Made by a program: the position numbers and the translations under genes. Of a DNA stretch of 64,000 nt, positions 49,583-57,946 are shown one piece after another. The DNA is from Streptomyces fildesensis (GTDB taxonomy: Bacteria > Actinomycetota > Actinomycetes > Streptomycetales > Streptomycetaceae): NCBI RefSeq assembly GCF_016107395.1, contig NZ_JAAIKO010000006.1, forward strand, positions 248,001 through 312,000, written 5' to 3'. Under the pieces are notes generated by a model. The model was not told where the DNA came from. It did no database searches and worked only from the letters and a program-made list of their open reading frames with translations. Within the stretch, counting starts at the first letter, position 1; every line of letters begins with the position of its first letter.

Positions 49583-51388
49583 TCAGAAGACCGGCCGTCG
49601 CGGCCGTCGGCGGGCGGACCCGACGGCGAGCAGGAACCACCCCGTGTGCGGGATCCACTGCTCGGCCCAGCGCCAGGCGTCCCCCGGCGGGGCGTCGGAT
49701 GGAAGGAAGGCGATGTCCACCTCGTCGGACCACCCCGAGGTGATGCCGTTGACGATTCCGCCGGGGATGTTGGGGAAGTCCGACGCGTAGTCGACGTTGT
49801 TACGGCCGCGGCCCTGGATCATCGACGCGTCGAACGGGTTGCGGCCGGTGATCCACGCCAACTGGTCGTCGGCGAACGCGCCGAGCCGGGCGCGGTCGTC
49901 CTCGGCGACGCCGTCGAGGGCGGCACACGCGGAGGCGGCCGCGGCCAGTGAGGCGATGGTGGCGTTCTCGCCCTGCCACCAGTAGCCCGTCTCATTGGCA
50001 TGGGGGAAGAAGAACGCGTCCTCGGCCGATTCGCCGGCGGGCTGCACCCGCTGGCGCGGATAGCCGAACGGGTTGGGGACCGCGTGGGTGCGGCGCAGCG
50101 TGTCGAGCATGGCTTCCAGAGCCAGTGCCCGGGCCGGACCGGCCTCGGGGGAGCCGGGCAGAACGGTGGCGAACCGGGTCAGCGCGAGCACGGGCAGTCC
50201 GGCCTCGGCGGCGTGGAAGAACGGGCGTCCGGCGGCGTCCCCGGTGAACCATCCGGGGCCGTCGGGGGGTCGTACGTACCGGGTGAGGAGTGAGCGCACC
50301 CGTCGGCTGGCCGCTTCCCGGGCTCCGGTCTCCGGGGCTCCGTTCTCCCCGTCCGCGCCCGCCGCCACGAGTTCGGTCGCGGCCAGCAACGCCGTGTAGT
50401 CGTCGACGATCGACTCCGTGCCGTCGTCGAGATACTCCAGGTTGTGGGCTTCGAGATGGACGAAGCCCTGGACCGCGGCGGAGAGGTACTCGGGGCCGGT
50501 GAAGTCACCGTGGTCGTCGAGGGTCGCGGCGCGCGCCAGGGCCGCGATGGCCAGGCCGCCGCCCTGCCGGTAGGCGGCCTGGTAGCGGTCGGTGCGTACG
50601 CACTCCGCCAGCGGCGCGGTCACGACGCGCTCGTCGAGCTTCTTGGTCAGCGCGTCGAAGATGCCGGTGTAGAAGTACCCCTCCGGCGCCCGGAAGCGGA
50701 CGAGGAAGTCCGCGCCCCACAGCGCCTCGTCGCGCAGCCGTGCGCCGAGGGAACGGACCAGCGCCGAATGGCGCTCGGCGATCGCGTCACGGGCGGCCAT
50801 CATGGCCCACGCGCACAACGGCATCTGCTGCGGGCTCATCGTGCGGGTGTACGTGAGGTGGTTGAGGAACTTGCTGGTGTCGCCGCTCGCGTCCAGCCAG
50901 CCGCCGCGCGCGTCGACCTCCCGGCGGGTGTCGTCGCCCCACAGCACGGCGTGCCGGTCCTTCCGGTCGATCTCGCCGCTGGATCGCATCGCCTTGAAGT
51001 ACGCCAGCACGTCGGACATCGTTTCGCGCTGCAGCCGGTCCTCCGCGACCTCGAAACGATCCGAGACGGTCCGGCGGCCGTCGCCGTCGACGACACGGAC
51101 CGCGTAGCGGCCCGGCTCCAGGTCCTGCGGCAGCTCCACCCGCGCGAACGGGCCGCGCCGCCAACCGGGCACCGCCTGGACGGGACCGGCCGTGAGGCGG
51201 CGGACGACGAGCGCGTCGGCGGTGAGCAGTTCGACCCGCTGTGGAGGGCGGCCGTCGGGCAGGACCGCCACGACGGCCTTCGACGCACCGAGCCCGTAAC
51301 CGAGATGGCCGAGCAGAACGGCCGGCCGTACGGTGCTCGCCCCGTCGTTCACGTCGTTCACATCGTCAAGGTCGTCCATCGAGCGCAT
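49583..51388 (-). CDS. GH9-family glycosidase without signal peptide
   Basis: The 601-residue protein has an N-terminal Ig-like module (VRPAVLLGHLGYGLGASKAVVAVLPDG, about 20-105) and a GH9 (alpha/alpha)6 barrel. EVDARGGWLDASGDTSKFLNHL matches the GH9 'GGWYDAGDYxK' catalytic Asp region, WITGRNPFDASMIQGRGRNN matches 'GxNPxxxSyVTGfG', and ITSGWSDEVDIAF is the end with the probable Glu acid. No export signal precedes it, so it may act on imported oligosaccharides, as GH9 exo-glucosaminidases or beta-glucosidases do. ATG at 51379 is an alternative start. It converges on the AlaRS-like gene. Confidence 0.85.
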   Translation of the reverse strand: MRSMDDLDDVNDVNDGASTVRPAVLLGHLGYGLGASKAVVAVLPDGRPPQRVELLTADALVVRRLTAGPVQAVPGWRRGPFARVELPQDLEPGRYAVRVVDGDGRRTVSDRFEVAEDRLQRETMSDVLAYFKAMRSSGEIDRKDRHAVLWGDDTRREVDARGGWLDASGDTSKFLNHLTYTRTMSPQQMPLCAWAMMAARDAIAERHSALVRSLGARLRDEALWGADFLVRFRAPEGYFYTGIFDALTKKLDERVVTAPLAECVRTDRYQAAYRQGGGLAIAALARAATLDDHGDFTGPEYLSAAVQGFVHLEAHNLEYLDDGTESIVDDYTALLAATELVAAGADGENGAPETGAREAASRRVRSLLTRYVRPPDGPGWFTGDAAGRPFFHAAEAGLPVLALTRFATVLPGSPEAGPARALALEAMLDTLRRTHAVPNPFGYPRQRVQPAGESAEDAFFFPHANETGYWWQGENATIASLAAAASACAALDGVAEDDRARLGAFADDQLAWITGRNPFDASMIQGRGRNNVDYASDFPNIPGGIVNGITSGWSDEVDIAFLPSDAPPGDAWRWAEQWIPHTGWFLLAVGSARRRPRRPVF

Positions 51389-51530
51389 CCGCGAGCACCG
51401 CCCCTTCCACCGCACCGAAGCTCTACGGCGAACCTACGCCCCTCCACCGGCGACGGTGCTGAGCGGCTGCCCGGCCGTACCGGCACCCTGCGCGGATCCG
51501 GGACACCGTGGAGCGGATATTGTCTCCGCC

Positions 51531-52043
51531 ATGTCAGTCGATCTCGGATTCCTCTGCTCCACTTGCGGCGAGCACCACGAAGAGCTCCCGATGAGCTACT
51601 CCACCATGGCCCCGGACATCTGGGAGCCGGCCTTCGCCAACGACCCCGACAGCATCGTGTCGTTGGACCAGTGCGTGATCAGGAACCAGGCCTTCTTCGT
51701 GCGGGGTCTGATCGAGATACCCGTGATCGGACGCACGGACGTCTTCGCCTGGGGCGTGTGGATCTCCCTCAGCCGTGAGAGCTTCGCGCGGGCGAGCGAG
51801 CTGTGGGAGACCCCGGGCCGGGAGACCGAACGGCCGTACTTCGGTTGGCTGTCGACGGAACTGAGCCTGTATCCGGAGAGCACGACCGACCTCAAGACGA
51901 ACGCCCACACGCGCCCCGTCGGCCGGCGCCCGCGGGTGGAACTCGAGCCCACGGACCACCCGCTGGCGGTGGAACAGCGCACCGGCATCACCATGGACCG
52001 GGTGCGGCAGATCGCCGAGGCGGTCCTGCATCCACAGCGCTGA
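51531..52043 (+). CDS. DUF2199-family protein
   Basis: The 170-residue protein begins FLCSTCGEHHEELPMSY, with a CxxC likely to bind zinc, and matches the DUF2199 pattern: CVIRNQAFFVRGLIEIPVIGRTDVFAWGVWISLS, then FGWLSTELSLYPEST and HPLAVEQRTGITMDRVRQI. Family function is unknown. TATTGT lies 7 nt before the ATG, so it may be leaderless too. It is monocistronic. Confidence 0.82.
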   Translation: MSVDLGFLCSTCGEHHEELPMSYSTMAPDIWEPAFANDPDSIVSLDQCVIRNQAFFVRGLIEIPVIGRTDVFAWGVWISLSRESFARASELWETPGRETERPYFGWLSTELSLYPESTTDLKTNAHTRPVGRRPRVELEPTDHPLAVEQRTGITMDRVRQIAEAVLHPQR

Positions 52044-52101
52044 CAGGCTCGGTACCCGGCTCGCCACCTGGCTCGTGGGCACCCCATGAGATCCTCCTCG
52101 C

Positions 52102-52677
52102 ATGCTTCTCGACACGCCCCGGCTCCGCCTGCGCCACTTCCGGCCCGCCGACGCGCGGGCGCTCTCGGCGTACCGCTCGGACCCGGAGGTGGCCCGCTAT
52201 CAGGGCTGGTCCGCCCCGGTGTCCGTCGAGTCGGCAGCCGCGCTCATCGCGAAGTTCAGCGACGATCCGACCCGGCCCGGCTGGTTCCAGTACGCCATCG
52301 AGCTCAAGGAGGACGGCTGTCTGATCGGCGATGTCGGGGTGAACCTGAACGAGAACCTCATGCAGGCCGACCTCGGCTTCACCCTCGCCCGCGACCGGCA
52401 GGGCCACGGATACGCGACCGAAGCCGTGAGCGCCGTGCTGCAGGACCGGTTCGCCGGCGGTCTGCGCCGGATGTCGGCGGAGTGCGATGCCCGCAACGTG
52501 AGTTCGGCCCAGCTGCTGGAACGGCTGGGGTTCCAACTGGAGGGGCGGCGCCCCGCGTTCACCTGGATCAAGGGCGAGTGGACGGACGATCTCCTCTACG
52601 GACTGCTCGCCGACAGGCCGTTCAATCCGGATGCGCCGGCGGACGGCTTTCGCGCAGAATTCACGGATGAGCGCTGA
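52102..52677 (+). CDS. GNAT-family N-acetyltransferase (RimJ/RimL-like)
   Basis: The 191-residue protein begins TPRLRLRHFRPADARAL, the common start of RimJ/RimL-type GNATs. It shows motif A around FTLARDRQGHGYATEAVSAVL (acetyl-CoA pyrophosphate loop R/Q-x-x-G-x-G/A) and motif B CDARNVSSAQLLERLGFQLEGR. It may acetylate a protein N-terminus, aminoglycoside-like molecule or other amine. The DUF3626 gene starts 11 nt before its stop, so they are probably co-translated. Confidence 0.88.
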   Translation: MLLDTPRLRLRHFRPADARALSAYRSDPEVARYQGWSAPVSVESAAALIAKFSDDPTRPGWFQYAIELKEDGCLIGDVGVNLNENLMQADLGFTLARDRQGHGYATEAVSAVLQDRFAGGLRRMSAECDARNVSSAQLLERLGFQLEGRRPAFTWIKGEWTDDLLYGLLADRPFNPDAPADGFRAEFTDER

Positions 52678-53623
52678 TACACCCAGGTCGCCGCAGGCGA
52701 GAGCCCTGCGGCACGTCGCTGCCCGGTCCACGGGCGGACCGCTCGACGCCGGGCTGCGCGTGACGATGAACCTCCACCCCGACCGGTGGACAGGCGGACT
52801 GCCGATTCTGCGGCGACTGGCGCAGGACGGCGTCTACTCCTCGCAGTTCGTGACCGGCACCAGCAACGGCGGCCTGACCGCCCACCCAGGCGGGGACCGG
52901 TGGCGCTGGGAGAGCCCGATCTTCGGCGGCGCCTACGACGATGCCGCCGCGCACGAGCGCCCGGTCTATGGCGCGCTCAACTTCCGTCACGAGCACATCG
53001 GTGCGGCACCGCGATTCGGCTCCTCGCACTTCCGGCTGACCGCCGAGGCCGTCGCCCGGGCCACGTTCTGCTATCCGGACAGCTCCACCGAGCCGTCCGA
53101 CTTCGGCGTCGCCACCAGCTGCGCACTCGTCGAACTGGCCGCGGCCGGGAAGCTGGACGCCCTGGACGGCCATGTCGAGGCGCAGATCCACGGGCCGGTC
53201 CTGCTCGACCGCGATGTGGAGGCGTTGGTCCTCGATCCCAGCTATCGCGGCACGGAGGTGGAGGCCGAGGCCGCGCGGCTGCCGTGTCCCGTCGAATGGC
53301 ACGGCGGCTTCCGGCTCACCGTCGAGAACCTGCGGCGCCACCCGGACTTCCGCGGCCAGGAGTACGTCGATCTGGGCGCCGCCATCGCGGTCGACGGCCG
53401 GCTCGATCCCCGGATCATCGGAGACGCGACCCGCACCGGCCGCTACGACGCCCAGGCGCTCAAGAAGGTCTGGCACTGCCTGGCGCGCTTCGGTGCGCCG
53501 CTCCGGCCGTCACACCGGTCAGTAGTAGCCCTTCTCGCCGTCGACGAGCTCCCGGACGGTGTCCATGTGGCCGGCGTGCCGGGCGGTCTCCTCGATCATG
53601 TGGAGGAGCATCCAGCGCAGTGA
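52667..53623 (+). CDS. DUF3626-family protein
   Basis: The 318-residue protein matches DUF3626: VTMNLHPDRWTGG, DGVYSSQFVTGTSNGGLTAHPGGDRWRWE, FGGAYDDAAAHERPVYGALN, FGSSHFRLT and a C-terminal KKVWHCLARFG. Family function is unknown. The ATG lies inside the GNAT gene. The conserved part ends near 53505; no stop follows until 53623, so the last 35 residues overlap the opposite-strand DinB gene. A lost stop or natural convergent overlap are both possible. Confidence 0.8.
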   Translation: MSADTPRSPQARALRHVAARSTGGPLDAGLRVTMNLHPDRWTGGLPILRRLAQDGVYSSQFVTGTSNGGLTAHPGGDRWRWESPIFGGAYDDAAAHERPVYGALNFRHEHIGAAPRFGSSHFRLTAEAVARATFCYPDSSTEPSDFGVATSCALVELAAAGKLDALDGHVEAQIHGPVLLDRDVEALVLDPSYRGTEVEAEAARLPCPVEWHGGFRLTVENLRRHPDFRGQEYVDLGAAIAVDGRLDPRIIGDATRTGRYDAQALKKVWHCLARFGAPLRPSHRSVVALLAVDELPDGVHVAGVPGGLLDHVEEHPAQ

Positions 53624-54034
53624 CGCGGCGGCGGCGCCGAAGTCCGGGTGCTTGCCCACCGTGTCCAGCGAAAGGGACGCGATGATCTCGTTGGACACCT
53701 CGCAACTGCGCTCGTATTCCGCCAGGAGCTGCGCGAGGGGGATGTCGTCGACCATCATGTCGGCATCCTCGGGCCCGTCGTCGAACTGCGGACCCTCGGC
53801 CTTCCTGCCGAGCAGCAGGACCTCGAACCAGCAGTGCTCGACCCACCGCATGTGGGAGACGATGCCCGCGATCGTCATGTGGGGAGAGGTCGGGAGGACC
53901 GACCGGTGGGCGTCCTCCTCGGACACGCCTTCGCATTTCCAGCGGATGATCGCGCGCTGCATGTCGAGCCAGCCCACCAGTTGGGTGCGTTCGTCGGCGT
54001 CGTAGGGAGGGCGGATGCGGGGAGAAGGAGTCAT
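53519..54034 (-). CDS. DinB-family (DUF664) putative metal-dependent hydrolase/transferase
   Basis: The 171-residue protein is a second DinB/DUF664 member: ADERTQLVGWLDMQRAIIRWKCEGVSEEDAHR, IVSHMRWVEHCWFEVLLLG (His-Trp pattern) and LLHMIEETARHAGHMDTVRELVDG (C-terminal His ligands). The metal ligands are intact. It shares only family-level similarity with the DinB gene at 45779-46285. Its 3' 105 bp overlap the DUF3626 frame on the other strand. Thiol-dependent detoxification is possible. Confidence 0.85.
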   Translation of the reverse strand: MTPSPRIRPPYDADERTQLVGWLDMQRAIIRWKCEGVSEEDAHRSVLPTSPHMTIAGIVSHMRWVEHCWFEVLLLGRKAEGPQFDDGPEDADMMVDDIPLAQLLAEYERSCEVSNEIIASLSLDTVGKHPDFGAAAASLRWMLLHMIEETARHAGHMDTVRELVDGEKGYY

Positions 54035-54153
54035 GGGCGCCGACGGTATCGCAGCCCCCGGCGCGGGCGCACGGGAGTTTCCCGGGCGTACCGGTGCTCT
54101 CCGCCGGACGGATCCGGCCGGCCGCGTCAGACCAGCTCCGCCGGCCGTCGCCG

Positions 54154-54370
54154 CTGGTCCACCCCGGCCTGCTGCGCAACCGCGGCTACACCGGCGGGAT
54201 CCTGGTCGCCGTGGCGTTCTTCGCCTCGTTCACCGGGCAGATGCTGGTCCTTGTCGGTCTTCCTGCGGGGACCGCTGGGGCTGTCCCCGCAGAACGCGGC
54301 TCTGTCCATCGCACCCCTCGCCCTCGGCATCGCCATCACGGCCGGCCCGGCCCGAGGTCTGGGCCCCGGG
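54154..54370 (+). pseudogene. MFS drug-efflux transporter remnant with frameshift
   Basis: One frame reads LVHPGLLRNRGYTGGILVAVAFFASFTGQMLVLV and the +1 frame continues VFLRGPLGLSPQNAALSIAPLALGIAI. Together they match an internal piece (two membrane helices) of a DHA2/EmrB-type MFS transporter. Both ends are missing and a one-base shift lies near 54255. The TetR gene next to it probably once controlled this efflux gene. Confidence 0.7.
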
Positions 54371-54418
54371 CGCCCGCCGGTGCGGCCCGCACTCACCGGC
54401 GGGCCGCACCGAGGGCGG

Positions 54419-55102
54419 TCACTCGGTGTCGACGGCCGCGGCCAGGGAGATGTCGATGTGCCGCAGCGCGGCCACTGTGAACGACGTCGCGAACTCGCCG
54501 GCCAGCCGCGGACTGAGCGAGCCGGTGCCGAGAGCGCACCGCGCGCCCTCCACGGCGAGACCGACGATGAAGGAAGCGCACAAGGTCGCGCTGGCCCCCC
54601 ACGGCGGCTGCCCGTGCGATGCCGCGAACTCCCTGATCAGGTGGGCGATCCGGTCGGTGGCGGCGGTCATCAGCCGGTGCCGGGCGGCCGGGACGGTGCC
54701 AGAGGCCTCCGAGCCGAACAGGAGGCGGAACTCATGGGGATGCGCGGCGGCATAGTCGAAGAATGCGAGGGTTCCGGCGCGCACCTGGTGTTCCAGCGAA
54801 AGGCGCTCCGCCGCGACCTGGGCATCGAAGAGCTGCCGGGCAAGAGTCTCCGCGGCCCGTTCGCTGCAGCGCTTGTAGAGGTCTTCCTTGCTTCCGAAAT
54901 GCGCGTACAGCGTCGGTTTGGTGGAATGGGCGCGCGCGGCGATGGCCTCCATGGTGGCGGCCAGATAGCCTGCCTCCGCGAAGATGACGCATGCGGCGTC
55001 CAGCATGTGCGCTTCTCTGGAATGGGAGGCCGCGCGTATGCGTGGCCGTCCGGTTACGGAGAGGTCTTCAGGTGATGGCGTGGCGCTCCCCGCATCGATC
55101 AT
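54419..55102 (-). CDS. TetR-family regulator beside a decayed efflux gene
   Basis: The 227-residue protein has a TetR helix-turn-helix (about 38-80: EAHMLDAACVIFAEAGYLAATMEAIAARAHSTKPTLYAHFGSKEDLY) and a TetR_C ligand domain (FFDYAAAHPHEFRLLFG...). I start at ATG 55102 because the family begins there; the upstream frame covers the operators. Two TTTAC-N6-GTAAA-type dyads directly upstream suggest autoregulation. Its likely target, an MFS pump, is a pseudogene on the other side. Confidence 0.88.
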   Translation of the reverse strand: MIDAGSATPSPEDLSVTGRPRIRAASHSREAHMLDAACVIFAEAGYLAATMEAIAARAHSTKPTLYAHFGSKEDLYKRCSERAAETLARQLFDAQVAAERLSLEHQVRAGTLAFFDYAAAHPHEFRLLFGSEASGTVPAARHRLMTAATDRIAHLIREFAASHGQPPWGASATLCASFIVGLAVEGARCALGTGSLSPRLAGEFATSFTVAALRHIDISLAAAVDTE

Positions 55103-55111
55103 GAATGGCAC

Positions 55112-55155
55112 TTTACTCCACGGTAAAGTCGACATAGGCTTTACTTCGCGGTAAT
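55112..55155. promoter_or_regulatory. Two tandem TetR operator dyads
   Basis: TTTACTCCACGGTAAA (55112-55127) and TTTACTTCGCGGTAAT (55140-55155) share the form TTTAC-N6-GTAA(A/T), centres 28 bp apart, just upstream of the TetR ATG. Confidence 0.7.
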
Positions 55156-55301
55156 GCTGCCCTGTGCGGTGAAACCGTCAAGATCTTTTGAGTACGTATA
55201 GGTATCCCGTACTCGGCACGACCCACTCCCCCTTGGGAAGTGGCCCCATCCCATGTCCCGGCCGCCCACGCGAGGGCGTCCCGGGCCCAGTGGAGGCCCT
55301 T

Positions 55302-55817
55302 ATGCGCCGACCTCGCCCTTCCACGGGCGCCCCCGCCGAAGCAGATCTGCTGGGGCAGCTGGGTAGTGGGCGGCATTATGAAGGCCCAGCCCTGCACCAG
55401 GACCGGTCCCTGCCGATGGTGCCGCGGCAGGATCTCCTGACGGGTGGCCCCTGGCCGTTGCCCCGTACGCCGACGGCGTGTCGCCAGGCCCGGTCGGCGC
55501 TCCGCCAGGTGCTGCGGCAATGGGGGATGGAGCATTTCACCGATACCGCGGAACTCCTCGTCAGCGAACTGGTCACCAATGCGGTGCGTTACGCGCCGGG
55601 CCCCATCCATCTGACCGCCCGGGGCGGCCATGCGCTGCGCTGCCACATCGATGACGGCAGCAGGCTGCTTCCCCGGCTGCACAACGCCCGTCCCGACGAC
55701 GAATTCGGCCGGGGCCTCGCCCTGGTCGACCAACTCGCCAGCGACTGGGGTGTGGACCTCACCGACTGCGGCAAATCCGTCTGGTTCGAGCTCAAGGGCG
55801 CGAAGCCCCTGAAATGA
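55302..55817 (+). CDS. HATPase_c anti-sigma-factor-like ATP-binding protein
   Basis: The 171-residue protein starts at ATG 55302 behind GGAGG. After about 55 unstructured residues comes a GHKL ATPase domain: RSALRQVLRQWGMEHFTDTAELLVSELVTNAVRYA (N-box), HIDDGS (G1), and EFGRGLALVDQLASDWGV (G2). It is a second stand-alone RsbW-like protein in the window, similar in type to that at 32702 but with a longer N-terminus. No sigma or anti-anti-sigma partner is adjacent. Confidence 0.85.
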   Translation: MRRPRPSTGAPAEADLLGQLGSGRHYEGPALHQDRSLPMVPRQDLLTGGPWPLPRTPTACRQARSALRQVLRQWGMEHFTDTAELLVSELVTNAVRYAPGPIHLTARGGHALRCHIDDGSRLLPRLHNARPDDEFGRGLALVDQLASDWGVDLTDCGKSVWFELKGAKPLK

Positions 55818-55844
55818 GCGACAGCCGGACGGGCGGGTCCGGAA

Positions 55845-56519
55845 TTAAGTTTCCTGCCGATGGCCCGGGGCGAATGGGCCGTCCAGCGCGGCCCATTGAA
55901 GCAGCATGATGGTTTTGGCGTCGGCGATGTCGCCGGACCGGATCAGGTCGAGGGCCCGGGTGAAGGGGAGTTCGACGACTTCGATGTCCTCGCCTTCCTC
56001 CGCCAGTCCGCCGCCACCCGTGTCGCGTGTCGCGGAACTGTACGGCGCCGCGTAGAAATGCAGGCGTTCGGTGACCGATCCAGGGCTCATGTAGACGTCG
56101 AAGACATGCTCCACCGCACCGATGGTGTGCCCTGTCTCCTCCGCGGCCTCGCGCCGTATCGCCGTCTCGGGGCCGTCCTCGTCGAGCAGGCCGGCGGCGG
56201 TCTCCAGGAGCATGCCGTCCGGGTGGCCGTTCGCGTAGGCGGGGTAACGGAACTGGCGGGTGAGCAGCACGGTGCCGCGGTCGCGGTCGTGGAGCAGCAC
56301 GGTGGCGCCGTTGCCACGGTCGTACGTCTCACGCTGTTCGGTGCTCCAGTGGCCGTCCGAGTGCCGGTAGTCGAACGTGGTGGTGCGCAGGACGTACCAG
56401 TGGCAGGACAACAGCGTGACGTCCCGGACGACGACCCGGGGATTGCCGGTCAGGTCGAGGCCGTCCCGGTCCAGCCGGGTCCGGCCACGTCGGTCGGGTG
56501 TGTCGATGCCGGCCGTCAT
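55845..56519 (-). CDS. NUDIX hydrolase (nucleoside-diphosphate-sugar type)
   Basis: The 224-residue protein has a complete Nudix box GLLDEDGPETAIRREAAEETGH (GX5EX7REUXEEXGU) around residue 130, with LLTRQFRYPAYANGHPDGMLLETAAG before it, the pattern of ADP-ribose/GDP-mannose pyrophosphatases (NudK/NudF). VFDVYMSPGSVTERLHFYAA follows, which in that family contacts the substrate. Its ATG overlaps the DUF4406 stop (ATGA), so the two are co-translated. It likely cleaves a nucleotide-sugar released in the same pathway as the upstream genes. Confidence 0.9.
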   Translation of the reverse strand: MTAGIDTPDRRGRTRLDRDGLDLTGNPRVVVRDVTLLSCHWYVLRTTTFDYRHSDGHWSTEQRETYDRGNGATVLLHDRDRGTVLLTRQFRYPAYANGHPDGMLLETAAGLLDEDGPETAIRREAAEETGHTIGAVEHVFDVYMSPGSVTERLHFYAAPYSSATRDTGGGGLAEEGEDIEVVELPFTRALDLIRSGDIADAKTIMLLQWAALDGPFAPGHRQET

Positions 56520-56893
56520 CGGGCGGCGGGGATCTCGTCGAGGTGGTGGAAGACCTGCTTGCCCAGCGCTTCGGCCTGGCTGGTCATCAGATCCGCCCCC
56601 GCGGAAGGTCCGCCGATGCGCCAGACCGCGTCGCACCTCGCCAACAGGCGCTCCGCGACGGGATGGAAGATCTCGTCGAACGCCGGGTCGCCGATGCCGG
56701 CGGAACCCGCGGTCTCGATCAGCGGCAGGGCCAGCGCCTCACCGGTGACGGGCAGGTGCCCGGCCCGGAACAACGTCAGGGCGGCCTGGTTCATGGCGTG
56801 GACGTTGGCGGCGAGCTTCACCGGGTCGTCTCCCGTGCCGGACCGGTAGGGGCCGGCGACCAGGATCATCAAGGGGTGGAACGGGGCGGGCAT
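56516..56893 (-). CDS. DUF4406 nucleoside deoxyribosyltransferase-like protein
   Basis: The 125-residue protein matches DUF4406 and the nucleoside 2-deoxyribosyltransferase fold: MILVAGPYRSGTGDDP, then NVHAMNQAALTLFRAGHLPV, FHPVAERLLARCDAVWRIGGPSAGADLMTSQAEALGKQVFHHLDEI. The small size and LVAGPYR motif are typical. It sits between a DeoR regulator and a NUDIX hydrolase with overlapping codons to the latter. N-glycosidic bond hydrolysis of a nucleotide or nucleotide-sugar is plausible but not shown. Confidence 0.82.
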   Translation of the reverse strand: MPAPFHPLMILVAGPYRSGTGDDPVKLAANVHAMNQAALTLFRAGHLPVTGEALALPLIETAGSAGIGDPAFDEIFHPVAERLLARCDAVWRIGGPSAGADLMTSQAEALGKQVFHHLDEIPAAR

Positions 56894-56977
56894 CAGGCGC
56901 CTTTCGTCGGTACGTGTGGTGCGGCAGAGGCGGTGCGTCGGCCGTTGTGCGGTGGGCGCGAGCGGCGGACCCGGTCT

Positions 56978-57017
56978 GATCGGACCTGGGCGGATCGGAC
57001 CTGGGCGGATCGGGACC
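56978..57017. repeat. Tandem 15-bp repeat after the DeoR gene
   Basis: GATCGGACCTGGGCG occurs at 56978 and 56993, with a partial GATCGGGACC at 57008. It ends 3 bp from the DeoR stop, in the gap to DUF4406. It could be slippage; no function is assigned. Confidence 0.65.
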
Positions 57018-57019
57018 GG

Positions 57020-57805
57020 TCAGATCAGGTGGGTGCGGACGCCGGCATCGCGCAGTGCGGCGAGCGTGGCGGGTCCGCCGGGGTGCGTGTCCGGGTCGTC
57101 GCCGGCCGCGTCGGTGACGAAGGTGTCCACGGCGTTCAGCGGGGCGACCCGGCTGAACGCCTGCACCCCGAGCTTGGTGGCGTCGGCCACCGCGACGGTG
57201 CGGCTGGCGCGGGCCAGCGCGGTCTGCTTGACCGCGCAGTCGTCCAGGGAGAACTCCGACCAGCCGTGATCGGCGTGCACGCCGCCGATCGACATGACGA
57301 AGCAGTCGAAGGCCAGTCCGTCCACGGCCCGCAACGCCAGCGGTCCGATCAGGGACCGCTCGCCCGGACGTGACTCCCCGCCCAGCACGAGCAGCCGGAT
57401 ACCGGGCTGGTCCGCCAGCCGTACGGCCGCCTGCAGACTGAGGACCGCGACCGTCAACGGTGCCCGCGCGATCAGATGCCCGGCGACGTGCACGGTGGTG
57501 GTGCCCGCGTCGAGCAGTACGGTCTGCCCCGGTTCCACCAGTTCGGCCACGGCCGCACCCAGCCGGTCCTTGGTGGCGGCCTGCCAGGGCTCACGCGCCG
57601 CGAAGCCGGAACCCTGCTCGGGGAGACCGGCCGCGACCGCGCCGCCGTGCACCCTGCGCACCATCCCCTGGCGTTCCAGCTCGTCCAGATCCCGGCGCAC
57701 GGTCATCTCCGACACGCCCAGCCGCCGGGCCAGCTCGGCGACCCCCATCCGCTCGGCCCCCTGGACCAGGCGCAGCGTGACGTCGAGGCGGTTCGCAGTA
57801 CTCAT
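57020..57805 (-). CDS. DeoR/GlpR-family transcriptional regulator
   Basis: The 261-residue protein begins at ATG 57805. The HTH spans about 8-55 (MGVAELARRLGVSEMTVRRDLDELERQGMVRRVHGGAV) and the DeoR sensor domain follows (DRLGAAVAELVEPGQTVLLDAGTTTVHVAGHL, VLGGESRPGERSLIGPLA, SIGGVHADHGWSEFSLDDCAVKQ). Sensor domains of this type bind phosphorylated sugars. It is the first gene of a set with DUF4406 and NUDIX, which it probably regulates. TTGATC-N17-TCATGT upstream on the minus strand may be its promoter. Confidence 0.9.
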   Translation of the reverse strand: MSTANRLDVTLRLVQGAERMGVAELARRLGVSEMTVRRDLDELERQGMVRRVHGGAVAAGLPEQGSGFAAREPWQAATKDRLGAAVAELVEPGQTVLLDAGTTTVHVAGHLIARAPLTVAVLSLQAAVRLADQPGIRLLVLGGESRPGERSLIGPLALRAVDGLAFDCFVMSIGGVHADHGWSEFSLDDCAVKQTALARASRTVAVADATKLGVQAFSRVAPLNAVDTFVTDAAGDDPDTHPGGPATLAALRDAGVRTHLI

Positions 57806-57884
57806 GCCCCCAGTTCTAACATGAGTGTGTTCGTTTTGGTAGATCAATGTGAGATATGCTTGGGCCTGGCCAGGGGGAAACGTG

Positions 57885-57922
57885 CCGGGGCGGACGGCGG
57901 GAGTGCTCGCCGTCCGCCCCGG
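57885..57922 (-). terminator. Terminator of the GH92 gene
   Basis: A perfect 15-bp stem CCGGGGCGGACGGCG (57885-57899 with 57908-57922) lies 25 bp past the GH92 stop. Confidence 0.85.
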
Positions 57923-57946
57923 TTCAGGCCGTTCGCTCCGGTCCGG

